Position numbers and translations under genes: made by a program. Of a stretch of DNA of 64,000 nt, positions 11,575-22,384 are shown in pieces. Origin of the DNA: Bidens hawaiensis (lineage: Eukaryota; Streptophyta; Magnoliopsida; Asterales; Asteraceae). The stretch's first letter is position 1, and every line of letters begins with the position of its first letter. The notes below the pieces were generated by a model. It saw nothing but the letters and a program-made list of their open reading frames with translations, ran no database searches and had not been told where the DNA came from. The stretch covers positions 95,734-159,733 of the forward strand of contig JAIQDT010006495.1 of NCBI GenBank assembly GCA_021521415.1, written 5' to 3'.

Positions 11575-12590
11575 TTAGTTCGATGGATCGAGGGGAGTTT
11601 CCTCCTCCTCGTTCGAATCCTCCGGCCCTCTAAGACACTGCTTTAAACGATGGCCATTCACTTTCCACGAAGTTCCATTGTCCGGATTCTCTAGCTCCAC
11701 AGTTCCATACGGAAACACTTCTTTCACCAAATATGGTCCCATCCACTTCGATCTCAATTTTCCTGCAAATAACTTCAAATGAGAGTTAAATAATAATACT
11801 TTATCACCTTTCTTGAAGTCTTTACCTCGCTTTAAACGTCGATCGTGCAACACTTTCGTCTTTTCCTTGATATCCAACGATCGAGAATATGCAGCATCAC
11901 GAAGTTCCTCCAACTCATGAATTTGAAAATATCTCTTCCTTGCAGCCTTGGTAAGATCAAGATTTACCGTCTTCAATGCCCAAAACGCCTGGTGCTCTAA
12001 CTTAACGGGAAGATGACATGGTTAACGTAAAATAGCATAAATGGTGTAGTACCCAACGGTGTCTTGTACGCGGTTCTGAATGCCCATAGCGCGTCATCCA
12101 ATTTCTCCGACCAATCTTTCCGACTTATTCCCACCTTCTTCTCTAAAATTCTCTTCACTCCTCTATTTGCATTCTCGACTTGACCATTTGTTTGAGGATG
12201 GTAAGTGATAGACGTGAGATGAGTCACTCCATAACGAGCTAATGCCTTCTCCATGACGACGTTGCAAAAATGAGTACCTCGATCACAAATAATCGCCTGT
12301 GGAGTACCGAATCAAGCAAACAACTTTTTGAGAAATTTTACAACAACTCTAGCATCATTCGTGGCCACTGCTTGGGCTTTAACCCACTTGGAAACATAAT
12401 CTATCGCCACTAAAATATACTTGTAACCACCGGAAATGGGAAACGGTCCCACAAAATCAATGCCCCAAACATCAAAAATTTCAAGATTTTGTATGAGGTT
12501 TTGGGGCATCTCATTCTTCGATGAAATAGTACCAATGCGTTGACAAGAATCACACGTCTTAACAAACTCCACCGCATCTTTCACAATGGT
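11575..12590 (-). pseudogene. Athila-1 integrase region
   Basis: C-terminal part of pol, which would insert element DNA into chromosomes. From the minus strand: the CxxC half of the zinc-binding domain (CDSCQRIG) near 12551-12530, the core with D in 'GIDFVGPFP' and D in 'ICDRGTHF', a region with E in '[14 protein letters not shown]', and a C-terminal region ending in a plasma-type 'GPYLVKEVFPYGTVELEN' module. Breaks include a stop near 12312 and another near 11997. The DDE residues are still legible across the breaks. Confidence 0.85.
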
Positions 12591-12661
12591 TGGCGAATAA
12601 AAATCACTATTAAATACTTTCTGGGCCGTGGCATGCGTTTAATGATGACCTCCTGTTAAAC

Positions 12662-13489
12662 CTACATGAACATGTTTAAAATATCCAACCCTACTTCCTT
12701 CATCACACATCTTCTAAGAATCTGGTCACCACCAATCTTGAAAAGAAAAGGATCATCCCAAACATACCAAGTAACATTCCGGTGAAACTTCTTCTTATGT
12801 TGCGCAGTCATCCTTTTCAACACAACACCGGTAGATATATAATTAGCAAAATAAGAAAACCATGGCATACCTTTCTTTTGGGCCGCAATAAAATCAATTG
12901 ACTCGTGTGGGAATCTATCTCCAGTATCTTCTTCACGAATCCCTTATCTCTTTGGATCTTCTAAACGGGAAAGATGATCTGCCGCAACATTCTCCGCCCC
13001 CTTCTTGTCTTTGATTTCTTTTTCAAACTCGGAAAGTAAAAGGATCCACCGTATAAGAAGAGGCTTCGCGTGTGTCTTGTGAAAGAGAAAACGCAAAGCT
13101 GCAAGATCGGTAAAAACGGTGGTCTTTGAAAGCACAAGACAGGACCGAAACTTGTCAAATGCGAACACAACGGCTAAAAGCTCCTTTTCAGTGGTGGTGT
13201 AGTTCTATTGGGCATCATTCAACGTCTTACTTGCATAATAAATTGTATGAAAATGCTTCTCACTCCTTTGCCCCAAAACTGCCCCAACCGCAAAATCACT
13301 CGCATCGTACATAAGCTTAAATGGCAAGTTCCAATCGGGTGACACGAGAATAGGGGCACTCATGAATTGCTCATTCAAGAAATTGAACGCCTTCAAACAT
13401 TCTTCATTAAACACAAAAGGTACATCTTTCTCTAATAGGCGGGTCATCGGGCAGGTAATTTTTGAAATGTGTTGATAAACCGCTGGCAA
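12662..13489 (-). pseudogene. Athila-1 RNase H and linker region
   Basis: RNase H of pol, which degrades RNA in the RNA:DNA hybrid. Legible on the minus strand are 'MYDASDFAVGAVLGQR' (13310-13260), a broken middle part, and '[14 protein letters not shown]' at the domain end (12990-12950). The 12868-12662 stretch is the linker toward the integrase. Frameshifts separate 13489-13205, 13168-12944 and 12868-12662. Confidence 0.8.
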
Positions 13490-14315
13490 AAACCCGCATG
13501 ACCAAGAAAACTCCGTATAGCCTTAACACTTGTCGGTGGAGGAAGTCTACTAATTGTACCAATCTTCACCCGATCCACCTGTACACCATCTCTTGAAATA
13601 TTATGACCCAATACGATCCCTTCCGTCACCATAAAGTGACACTTTTCCCAGTTCAACATCAACTACGTCTCAATGCACCGTTTCAACATCCTCTCAAGAT
13701 TACCAAAACACTGATCGAAAGTTTTACCGTACACCGAAAAATCATCCATAAACACCTCCATGGACGTCTCTAACATATCCTGAAAGGTAGCCAGAGCATT
13801 ACACAAACCAAACGGCATGCCACGATACGCATATGTGCCATACGGACATGTAAAAGTCGTATTCTCTTGGTCTTCCGCTGCGATTGGAATCTGAAAATAA
13901 CCTGAAAAACCATCAACAAAACAATATAATTGTTTACCTGCGAGACGCTCCAACATTTGATCAATAAACGGCAAAGGGAAATGGTCCTTTCGAGTGGCGT
14001 CATTCAACCTCCGATTATCAATACACACACGTCAACTAGTAACCGAACGTGAAGGAATAAGTTCATTCTTTTCATTCATGACAACCGCCATCCCCCTTTC
14101 TTTGGAACAACTTGGGTCAGACTTACCCATGGAGAATCCGGGATCGGGTAAATCATCCCGGCGTCTATCACCTTTAAAACTTCTTTCTTGACTAACTCTT
14201 GCATATTTGGGTTAAAGCGCCTTTGGGGTTGAACCACCGGTTTATACTCATCTTCCATTAAATCTGGTGGGTACAATAAGTAGGGATAATACATTGAATA
14301 TCCAAAAGTCTCCAT
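13444..14315 (-). pseudogene. Athila-1 reverse transcriptase
   Basis: RT core of Athila pol. Order of motifs on the minus strand: 'PWVSLTQVVPKKGG' (14140-14095), 'CIDNRRLNDATRKDHFPLPF' (14025-13965), 'FSGYFQIPI', 'MPFGLCNALATFQ' and the catalytic 'FMDD' (13755-13740), then 'KCHFMVTEGIVLGHNI' and 'SFLGHAGFCQRF'. Between ATFQ and DMLETS about eight residues expected from the family are missing, an in-frame deletion. Frameshifts occur near 14030 and 13663. Confidence 0.88.
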
Positions 14316-14578
14316 GCAGTCGCCCCCTTATGTAATTTCAACACCTCTAACAACTTTGACTTCTCTTCCTCCGTAAACTTGGAAGAAACAATAACGGGCA
14401 AGCTCGAATATTCTTCAAGATAAGCATATTCAAAATGTGATGGAAGAACATTCAAATCCAACGGAGAGGGTTTATCCACATATTTCTCACAAATAACCTC
14501 GCTAACCTCCATAATCTCTGCCAAGCAAGAAACGTCATCCACGTCCTCTTCCTCCAACTCTTTATCCACATCCATCAC
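14258..14578 (-). pseudogene. Athila-1 protease-RT linker
   Basis: Acidic connector between protease and RT, including 'LPSHFEYAYLEEYSSLPVIV' and 'KLLEVLKLHKGATAW', both homologous to Athila-2 26960-27105. No catalytic function of its own. Confidence 0.75.
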
Positions 14579-14683
14579 AACTAGATCGGTTCCACAAATA
14601 TAGTCAAGAAACGTATCAAAACCCAGAATAATAGAGTTAAGAAAGTAAACTGAATGGCATGGACCACTAAAATCATCATGATC

Positions 14684-15118
14684 TCACGGGTGCTTCATCG
14701 ACTTAGCAACATCGTAAGTAACATTCTCATCACCAACCCGAAGTGTGATCCTCCCATAATACACATCTACAAGAGCCTTCGTCGTTCTCAAAAACGAGCT
14801 ACCAAGAATAATGGGAACCCTCTCGTCGAGCTCCATATCAAGTACCACAAAATCCACCGGGAACAGAAACTTATCCACTTTTACTAGTAAATTATCAATA
14901 ATTCCCCGCGGGTATTTAAACGAACGATCCGCCGATGACAATGACCTGCGAGTCGGTGTAAGCTCGCCCAACTCTAACTTCTCATACAACGAATATGGCA
15001 CATGATTTATACTAGCACCCAATTCCGCCAACGCTTGACTTATCATATCACTTACAAACATACATGGGATCGTAAACACATCCGGATCCGACAACTTTTC
15101 CGGGACCCGATTCAACAC
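14684..15118 (-). pseudogene. Athila-1 aspartic protease
   Basis: Retropepsin-like protease that would process Gag-Pol. The active-site loop reads ALAELGASIN (about 15035-15010), where the family has D before the (L/V)GASIN core; Athila-2 has ADVGASIN. The catalytic Asp is therefore Glu here. Later family blocks 'YPRGIIDNLLVKVDKF' and 'VPIILGSSFLRT' are intact. The open frame is 144 codons. Confidence 0.85.
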
Positions 15119-15127
15119 TACCGCTGA

Positions 15128-16805
15128 TCAATCCCCGTTAAGTGGGATAGATGAAGCCTCTCCCAAGCAATCTTTTCCGTTGAGTAAATCCTTCAAAAAT
15201 TTCGCATGCTTTGGCATGTGTTGGAGTGCTTCAATAAACGGAAGATTGATCTTCAACTGCCGGAACATATCTAAAAAATGCATGTATTCCCTCGTGTACT
15301 TTTGATGCTTGAGACGATCGGGATACGGAACATGGGCAAGATCAATGATGGGTGGTGGCTGGACTTCAACCAACTTTTTCTCAGCTTGTGGCTCAATAAT
15401 TGGTGTATTACCTTGTTTTTTCCTCGGAGCCTCCATCTCAATCTCTTCATCTACCACCTCCTCTTCTTCAACTTCAACCATTTCTTTAACCACCTCGGGA
15501 CCCAAAATTTTTCTTCTACGAGTAGTAATGGCTTTCAATTGAGCGGCCGGATTCGGTTGAGTAGTACCAGAAAACCGTCCATGAGGCCTCTCATCGAGAC
15601 GCCGAGAAATATAACCTACGGACCTTTGAAGGTCAAGCAACGATGATTGTTGATTCTTGAAGAGTAGGTCTTGCTCGGCAAACTTTTTCTGTGTGGATTG
15701 ATCTCTCTCCGAGATTTGCTTCATCATATCCTCAAGACTTCCCAATCCACCATTCGAATCATGCACGTTATTTTGAACATTAGTACCATTGTTATTACTA
15801 TTGTTGAAATACTGACCTTGTCCTTGATTATATGAATTTTGTAAGCCAGGTGGTGCGCCCGCCGGACACCAATTGGAGTTGTTATGATTTGGGTTCTTTT
15901 AGGTGTTCCAATTCGGATTATTGTTGTTGTAGTTGTTGGGAAACCTATTATGACTAGCAACAAAATTGACCTCTTGATTCATCAACGGGAACTCCAAAGT
16001 ACCATGTCCACCCCTACAAAACTCACACTTGTCCACATTTGCCTTAAGTTCCTTCACGTCTCTAGTTAATGATTCCAAAGCAACAAACACACTAGTATCC
16101 AGATTAACCTGGTGTACACCTCGAGAGGATGAGGATGTACTTGTGATTGTTGTGGAATTCCCGTGATGTGGCCCTTTGGCGTTGTTTGATTGAGCAATGC
16201 TTTCAAACATCTCGTTACCTTCGGTGCCATTAGATTTCCTCCCGCGGCTGTATTGAAATGAACATTATTTTCATAGTTCAGCCCATTGTAAAATATCTCC
16301 ACGAGAGCCCATGGTGTGAGACCATTTTGTGAGCAACGAGACAGCAGGTTTTGAAAACGCTCCCAAGCATGACAATATTGTTCATCCAGCTCCATGTGAA
16401 AAGAATGAATTTGATCACGAAGAATAGCCGTTTTAGCAATTGGGAAGTATTTCTTGATATAAGCTTAACGCAGTGCTTCCCAAGTAGTGAACGTGCCAGG
16501 TACCTGAGTGTGAAGCCAAAGAGCTGCTTTTCCTGCAAGTGAAAAAGGAAAAAGATGTAAAGCATAGCATCTTAAGTAGCACCATGTAAATTAAAAAGTT
16601 TTAAAATGCGGTAGAGCCGGTTAATCTGTGCCAATGCATCCTCGTCATCACGCCCATGAAACTGATTAGTTTGAACGAGATTGTTCATGACGTATGACGG
16701 AATCTGCCATGAGTTGGGATTGTTGATCTCGGGAATGATGATGCATGATTAGTTTCCGGTTAAGCCATCAAAGGCTTGAGCAGCAACTGTTCTATCGTCG
16801 GCCAT
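15128..16805 (-). pseudogene. Athila-1 gag
   Basis: Capsid/nucleocapsid precursor. It probably starts at ATG 16805 (MADDRTV...) but hits a stop after 18 codons. Recognisable capsid blocks on the minus strand are 'FHGRDDEDALAQINRLY' near 16670, 'MELDEQYCHAWERFQNLL' (16395-16340) and 'LVEIFYNGLNYENNVHF' near 16300. A zinc knuckle near 16025-15985 reads CEFCRGGHGTLEF: the last cysteine is phenylalanine. The C-terminal part (15766-15128) has a coiled-coil-prone N-terminus and an acidic linker. Several stops and shifts. Confidence 0.85.
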
Positions 16806-17128
16806 TTGGACTTTTGGTTGACTTCTCGGTCTTTCTGGTGGTGAACTATGTGGTGATGACTTTGGTGTAGAATTAGTTCTGATGGTTATTTTTCTACTGA
16901 CGAACTAGCCTCGGTCTTCCATGGAGGAAATTCAAGATTAGCCTGTGGTGGTCCTTGCGAACGAAGATGTGGCATACACCTGAAAAACGCAACAGACGAG
17001 GTAAGTAGACTAAAAAATAAAAACTAAAACAACAATAAACTAAAATCAAATTAGACACCTACAACTCAAACGAAAATAAAACAAACACGTACGTAGCAAG
17101 TAAGTCTAATAAAAGCTAATAACGCAAT
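16806..17128 (-). other. Athila-1 5' leader
   Basis: Untranslated stretch between PBS and gag; no coding content. Confidence 0.6.
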
Positions 17129-17148
17129 CCCCAACAACGGCGCCAAAA
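17129..17148 (-). promoter_or_regulatory. Athila-1 primer-binding site
   Basis: On the minus strand TTTGGCGCCGTTGTTGGGG starts a few bases after the 5' LTR end. The GGCGCCGTTG core is the usual Athila PBS; the commonly cited primer is tRNA-Asp. Confidence 0.8.
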
Positions 17149-17151
17149 ACT

Positions 17152-18754
17152 TGATGTGCTAAAAGTAGTCGAATAAAGATACGCTAAAACTAGACACTAC
17201 GTAATACTCTAGACTCTTAAAGTTAACTTAAACTAGCAACCGGCAAGTGTACCGGTCGAATCTAGTATAGCTAAGTAAGTCCGGAAATCGAACCCACGAG
17301 ACTCTTTAAATTATGTAACTAGCAAATTAGACTCGACTAAATGACACAACTATTTATTTAAATTGTTTTAAGGGGGATTTAAAAACTAAATAATTTTAAC
17401 CTAAAAGTAAACCCTAATTAATTAAATATAATAAACTATTAAAATACTTAGATTAATTCAGATGATGGAAGTAACTACCTAGGCTAGAATCCTCTAAGTT
17501 ATGACTATTAACTAACTAGGAAACTTAAGTTATGGAACTGGGATCATAAGATAAACCCTTGACAGGAAACTCGAACATGACCATTGACCCTTCAAGAAGA
17601 CACGTATGAGTTTCTAACAAGTTTTAAGACACAACAATTTTAAATATTAAACTTTCTTACGGTTATTTAATTGCTTGTGTCTAAGTATCTTTATGGTGAA
17701 ATCCTACGTTACAGCGCAGAAATCAAAGATAGCTAAGTAGACTCAGTTGACTTAATAGACTAAGTTCACAATCAAACCTAGGCAGACTCCTTACAAAGAA
17801 CTAAATCTAGCAATACTAACCAACAAAGATCTGTCAATAACCTATCACCTTACAGCTTTCTAAGCTAACAACTCACTTTTATCTATTTAATTAATTCTAT
17901 TGTTTCTATGATCTTATTCGAATTCAATCACAAACTAGTCAAGAACACACAATAAATGACCTAACAAAACCCTATACTATGAAACAGTCAACAAAGGCAT
18001 TATGAAACAATAGATCTAAGCAAATAAAACCAAGTAATCATACGCATTAATTAAATCAAACTCAACACTTTACTTAAAACATAAAATCTATAACGAACGA
18101 AATCTCAATCAAAATCAAACCAAACAAAGGTACATCACGACCCAGATAGTTTATAAAGTTTATATTAGCATCGTGTAATATAAATCAAACAATGTACATA
18201 AAACCGAAAACATGGTTAAAGCATGAGAAACGGAAAATCATAGATGATAAAACCTGTAATTTTCACACGCGAACGTATGTCTCTTCACTGGATGTTCTCG
18301 TGCCTTCAAAACCACCAAGAAACTCGAATAATATCTCTCGTATACTCCAAATTCGTCTGGTGGTAGTAGAGTATTGTTCAGGTTAAGATTAGGGGTACTT
18401 TTATACTGAAACAAGGCCCAACACTGAACAAAAAACACAAAACGTTCTGGAAATAAGGGTGTAGGCGCCTCACGGCCATGGTGTACCCCCATGGTCACGC
18501 GGCGCGGCATCTGGGGTAGGGCGGTCCGATCGGCCTGGTCTGATTGGTTCTTCTTTCGGTTCCTTCCTGACACGTTCTGACTTCTCGTATTGGCTCGTTT
18601 TGACTCATTTTTTGCCCTTTTTGATCAAGAACAATTCCCGGAACCTACAAAACATAATAATGTTAGTAGTATACAAATATTGACTAAAAACGAACAAAAA
18701 TATTAAATATTAAATAATTACACACGAGAAATATATATGTTTAGCATTATATTA
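17152..18754 (-). repeat. Athila-1 5' LTR
   Basis: 1,603 bp, colinear with 2904-4497 with scattered substitutions and small indels. Starts TGATGTGCTAAAAG and ends at TATATTA, where the final CA has decayed. Confidence 0.88.
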
Positions 18755-18759
18755 TGTCC
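18755..18759. repeat. Target-site duplication of Athila-1 (right)
   Basis: TGTCC, four of five positions equal to 2899-2903. Confidence 0.65.
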
Positions 18760-20953
18760 ATTTGAACCAAGATCTTCGATTACACAACAAACAACAGTGG
18801 TTCCTACTGTTGTCAGTACCCTTGCTATTGCTTTGACGACGACGGAATTTTTTAATCCGAGATTTACATCAATTCCACAATCGATGCTGTCTCCAATGAC
18901 GACATCTCTGATTACTACCGTGGATACAACTCCTTCCCCAACACTGATGCCTACGTAGCCAACGACGGTATCCTATATAAGGTTTAATTGTCCTCAAGGT
19001 CCTGTGCAGTAAATCCCTCCGACTTTCCACCGTCTGATTGTTCCTCAACAAATGGACACGCTGTTGAGTTTGATACACCATCAGGAAAGTCAGATACCGC
19101 TGACCGCCAACTTCAAGATCAAATGCGGTTATATCAATGAAAGATGGTAAGCCACATCTCTTATTGTCAATGAAAGAATCGTGAGCTTCGAGCTTTGGTT
19201 ACTACTCAGGGGGAGAAAATCAAAGAACAAGAAGACGCATCCTTCAACTCATGTGCAAATACAACATGCTAAAGAAGTTGATGGGAAATGACGATCAAAA
19301 ATACCCTGATGTTGGTACAAGTTGTGGTGAGCAGCAACAAAAGACAGGTACTTCTAGTACTTTTGCTGGGTGTGGTTCTGAAGGTGGAGATAAGAAACTA
19401 GTGGCGTCCCGTGACACTACTAACGTGCGACTTATTGAGTTTGTAAAGCCAATACGGTTTTATTTATGGACAACATACAAGGTGTTGTCATGAGTATGTT
19501 TAACGCCGATGTGATCGAAAGAACAAGAAGACGTCATCCTTCAACTCATGTGTAAAGACGACATGCTAAAGAAGTTGAAGGGAAATGACGATGAAAAATA
19601 CCCTGATGCTAGTACAAGTGGTGGTGAGCAGCAACAAAAGACAGGTACTTCCGGTACGTCTGTTGGTGTTGGTTCTGAAGGTGGAGATAAGCAGTTAGTG
19701 GTGTACCGTGACACTACTAATGTGTGACCTATTGAGTGTGTAAAGGCCAATACAGTTTTATTTATGACAAAGAACCAGGTTTTATCATGAGTATGGTTAA
19801 CACCGACGAGATCGATGAAGGTGAATTTATTGATCAATCCTTAACCCAAGATTAGATCGTGTTATCGCTCGGTTTAAATAACGAACAGTTGGCTAAGTTA
19901 GAGGCTGAGGAGGATGTGGAGGTAATTGATGATGATGAGGGCAGGTTTGACACTAGTATCCCGTCTCGGGATACGTTGTTTAATTATGAAGAAGTGGAGA
20001 TTGAAAACGTGATAGCTGAGGAGTATCCTGATCTATACACGCGTACTACTACATATCCAGGTATTCCAATTTTTTTACTACGGAGCATGTGCAAGCAGCT
20101 GAAGAGCGTTTGAGTAAAAATAAGAAATACTAGGTTAAGTAATCTGGGTCGGGATCGAAGAAACCCGGCGTTGAGGGTATGCTTGGACACAACGAGACTA
20201 AATTTTTGAAGCTCATTGACGTTTTAAGGTATTCAAAGCAAGATATGGATAGGCAGGTCAAGGCTCGTGTGACTGCTCACCAAATGACATCATTCAAAGC
20301 ATCAAAGACGGTCAAAGGTGATATCGTCTCTGGGCTCTATGACTCGGAGCTTAAGGTATGCATCATAAAGTGGAAACATGGTGTGCATCATTATCAACAC
20401 ATTGCAAATGTTCTTACTTTACAGAGATGGGACGTGCGTACACTCGCAAATAGGCTGTTTGTTTGTCAATCGTGGAAAAAGCGAAATGGCAAATTGGTTT
20501 TATTGTCATTTATTGTTTGAGTTACTTCACAGGTTCAAGTTTTTTAAACCACAGGCTACTACGCGAAAGTACATCGACGATATCGATCCAAGGAATGGTT
20601 GGAGAAAGCTTGTTTTAAAGGTAAAATCGCCGCCGACCTTAAAGTGAGTTCCTGTGAAGACTTTTCACCAAAGTCTTTACAAGACATTCAATCGGTGGTA
20701 TTACGACAACCGCACCGGTGAAGCCGTTATCGTACTTGGTACGGGACTGAAGACAGAGTTCATAAGGGTGATAGATCCGATGTGGTTAGTTAACTTATCG
20801 AAATTAGACAACAACACGTTATTCAAGAACGAGATCCGATTTGCCAAAATAAAGGATTATGATCGATCTATACAATTTCGATGCGTGGTACGTGTTTGTA
20901 ATGAGTTTGGATTTCATAGTTTCGCTAACTGGAATACCAAAAGATTCGCGTAA
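18760..20953 (+). pseudogene. SIRE-A accessory gene, C-terminal half
   Basis: Continuation of 1767-2903 after the Athila-1 insertion. It begins with a Pro/Thr/Ser-rich segment (18760-18960), which matches the Thr/Pro-rich centre of the SIRE-C protein. An internal 296-bp tandem duplication and an acidic region (19900-19960) follow. The conserved C-terminal domain comprises 'FKASKTVKGDIVSGLYDSEL' (20291-20350), 'RWDVRTLANRLFV' (20427-20465) and 'WYYDNRTGEAV...IDPMWLVNLS' (20697-20810). These match 'YNIRGYAESRKGIICWLYDE', 'CEVKDLARLGLI' and 'WWYVDCETTEAV...YDPMHQVNLS' in SIRE-C. Numerous stops; ends at TAA 20951-20953, 17 bp before the PPT. Confidence 0.75.
19222..19814 (+). repeat. 296-bp tandem duplication inside accessory gene
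   Basis: Copies at 19222-19517 and 19518-19814 both start AAAGAACAAGAAGACG and share ATGCTAAAGAAGTTGA, GAGCAGCAACAAAAGACAGG and GACACTACTAA. They have diverged by scattered substitutions, so the duplication is not recent. Confidence 0.9.
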
Positions 20954-20970
20954 TCGATGACAAATAGCAC

Positions 20971-20986
20971 GAGACGAGGGGGAGTT
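20971..20986 (+). promoter_or_regulatory. SIRE-A polypurine tract
   Basis: GAGACGAGGGGGAGTT directly precedes the LTR start TGTTAG. SIRE-C has AAGGGGGAGTC in the same place. Confidence 0.75.
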
Positions 20987-21224
20987 TGTTAGTGCATTGA
21001 TTTGTGTCTCGGTCTTTGTTTACCTATTGTAATATTTTATTATTAATGTAATGGGCATTTTGGGAATTGTGTATTTCGTCGGTTATGATTATTGGCCATT
21101 CATTAAGGATGTATAAAGAATGAGTCCATCCGTTATGTATTCATGCCATTCATTATGGAATGCATAACGAATGAGCCCTATCCTTAAGTTATTTGTACCA
21201 TTTGTTATGGAATGTTAACAAATG

Positions 21225-21629
21225 TGTTGGTGCATGATGCCAGTAGTTCAGTATCTCGTGTTTAGTTGTGTCTGTAATCATTTATATTGTTAGTTTATAT
21301 TGAACATGTTATTGTATGTTCGCTAGTGTGTTAAGCGAACTTGAAGGATTAGCGAAGTTATGACAACTTCGCCTAGTATGTTAGGCGAAGTTGTCGAGTT
21401 ATATAAACTCATAACTTCGGTGTTTTGGTTAAGTCTTGGGAGAACGATTTGTTTTGTGATTCTCTGTATCACGTGTTGACCTTTGCAATATATCAAGTAT
21501 TATCTTAAGTTCATGTGTGTTTGCTTATATTTAATGTATTAATCATCTTGACACTCGCATCGCATACGTGGGGATTCCGCACCCTCGTGTTACGAGATAC
21601 TCCCGTGTAGATCCGGCTGGGAACCTACA
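21225..21629 (+). mobile_element. Solo LTR of the SIRE-C family
   Basis: 405 bp from TGTTGGTGCATGATG to GGAACCTACA, homologous over its length to the SIRE-C LTRs but in plus orientation. Flanks AAATG (21220-21224) and AAATA (21630-21634) form a near-perfect target duplication. It contains the AACTTCGCC hairpin (21362-21395) and TATATAAA at 21400-21407. Confidence 0.9.
21362..21407 (+). promoter_or_regulatory. Palindrome plus TATA box of SIRE-C family LTR
   Basis: GACAACTTCGCCTA and its exact complement flank a 6-base centre (14-bp arms, 21362-21375 and 21382-21395). TATATAAA follows four bases later. Confidence 0.7.
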
Positions 21630-21698
21630 AAATAAGGTATAACGAATGAGTCATTCATTATACTTTAATTTAGTGTTAGGGATTGAAGACTATTGATC

Positions 21699-21746
21699 CC
21701 CATTCGTTATGGGATGTATAACGAATGGGTTTATCTTTTATATAAA
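21699..21746 (+). promoter_or_regulatory. Palindrome plus TATA box of SIRE-A LTR
   Basis: CCCATTCGTTAT (21699-21710) and ATAACGAATGGG (21718-21729) form perfect 12-bp arms around 7 bases. TATATAAA follows at 21739-21746. Confidence 0.7.
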
Positions 21747-21899
21747 CCTGTACCTTGATGCTTAATTTAACAGAAGTGTGAATTATATTATTAACAAGCC
21801 ATTACTCTGTCAAATTATTCTGTCAACACACAAACACACTTCCACTAACGTATCACACAGCCGTTCAATCAGCTATTAATATATTTGTGAACTAGCTCC

Positions 21900-22384
21900 G
21901 TTAAGTATGAATTGAAATCGTTCACGTCCGTAATAGGTTTCTCAAAGAAAGTGATGAGAATGGATAGCCAGGAAAACCCATATTCGAATCAAGTTCGTGG
22001 GAAACTCGACGTTTGGAGGAAAAAAGGGTCGAGTGAAAGTGAAACGAATCGAATTGACTTTTCAAACGACTCGAATCGAATTGAAACTCGAATCGATTAG
22101 TGTGAAACTTGATTCAATTAGAATGAAAATTCTATTCGATTAGAATGAAAACTCGATTTGGTTAGAATGAAAACTCGATTTGATTAGAATGAAACTTGAG
22201 TAAAATGAAACTCGAATCGCTGAAACTTCAGCTCGCCCCCAGCCAGGGGCTCTGCCCCCTTGGACCCTTCTTGGGGTTACTGCCCCTAGAACCCTGCTGC
22301 CTAGGCTCTGCCCCTGGACCCTTGTTTTTTAGGGATTTCACTTACTTAGAATATGATTTAGAAAGGGGTAGTTAATTAATATAT
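21900..22384 (+). repeat. Left half of an LTR split by Athila-2 (probable)
   Basis: Carries GAATCGAATTGAAACTCG-like short repeats (22040-22210) and the GC-rich block at 22231-22330, which is homologous to 5659-5770 in the 2.4-kb solo LTR. The part expected next in that LTR (a TTTCTAGCCCC region) resumes at 56607, beyond Athila-2. The left boundary with the SIRE-A LTR is not resolved. Confidence 0.5.
22231..22330. repeat. GC-rich self-complementary block, second copy
   Basis: Diverged copy of 5659-5770 with the words CCAGCCAGGGGCTCTGCCCC and CTGCCCCTGGACCC. Confidence 0.75.

Larger units (their letters stand above)
2904..18754 (-). mobile_element. Athila-1, complete Ty3/gypsy Athila element
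   Basis: Minus-strand element of 15,851 bp, about 13.4 kb without the nested solo LTR. Both LTRs start TGATGTGCTAAAAG and end near TATATCA. Between them, read on the minus strand, are a PBS with the Athila-type GGCGCCGTTG core, gag, protease, RT, RNase H, integrase, a long spacer, a 3' env-position gene and a PPT (AAGTGTGGGGATA). The pol fragments match the Athila clade (motifs ASIN, CIDNRRLNDATRKDHFP, FMDD). All coding regions carry stops or shifts, so it is not autonomous. Confidence 0.9.
1..21900 (+). mobile_element. Outer SIRE-type Copia element A (3' part only, interrupted)
   Basis: Plus-strand remnant of an LTR retrotransposon whose gag-pol lies left of the window. Visible parts in order are a non-coding spacer, the accessory gene (1767-2903 continued at 18760-20953), a polypurine tract at 20971-20986 and a 3' LTR starting TGTTAGTGCATTG at 20987. 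It is assigned to the SIRE-like Copia group because its accessory gene is homologous along its whole length to that of SIRE-C (30727-33603), which sits behind a clear Copia pol. It is interrupted by Athila-1 (2904-18754) and by a solo SIRE LTR (21225-21629). The right end of its LTR is not defined; 21900 is approximate. Confidence 0.6.
20987..21900 (+). repeat. SIRE-A 3' LTR (interrupted, right end approximate)
   Basis: Starts TGTTAGTGCATTG after the PPT. Contains paired CATTCATTA/CATTCGTTA motifs, a perfect 12-bp inverted repeat and a TATA box at 21739, then a CA-rich leader. A solo SIRE LTR is inserted at 21225-21629. No clear terminal CA could be fixed. Confidence 0.55.

Noticed and set aside
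15278..15646. 122-codon plus-strand frame
   Set aside because: Antisense shadow of the Athila-1 gag C-terminal region.
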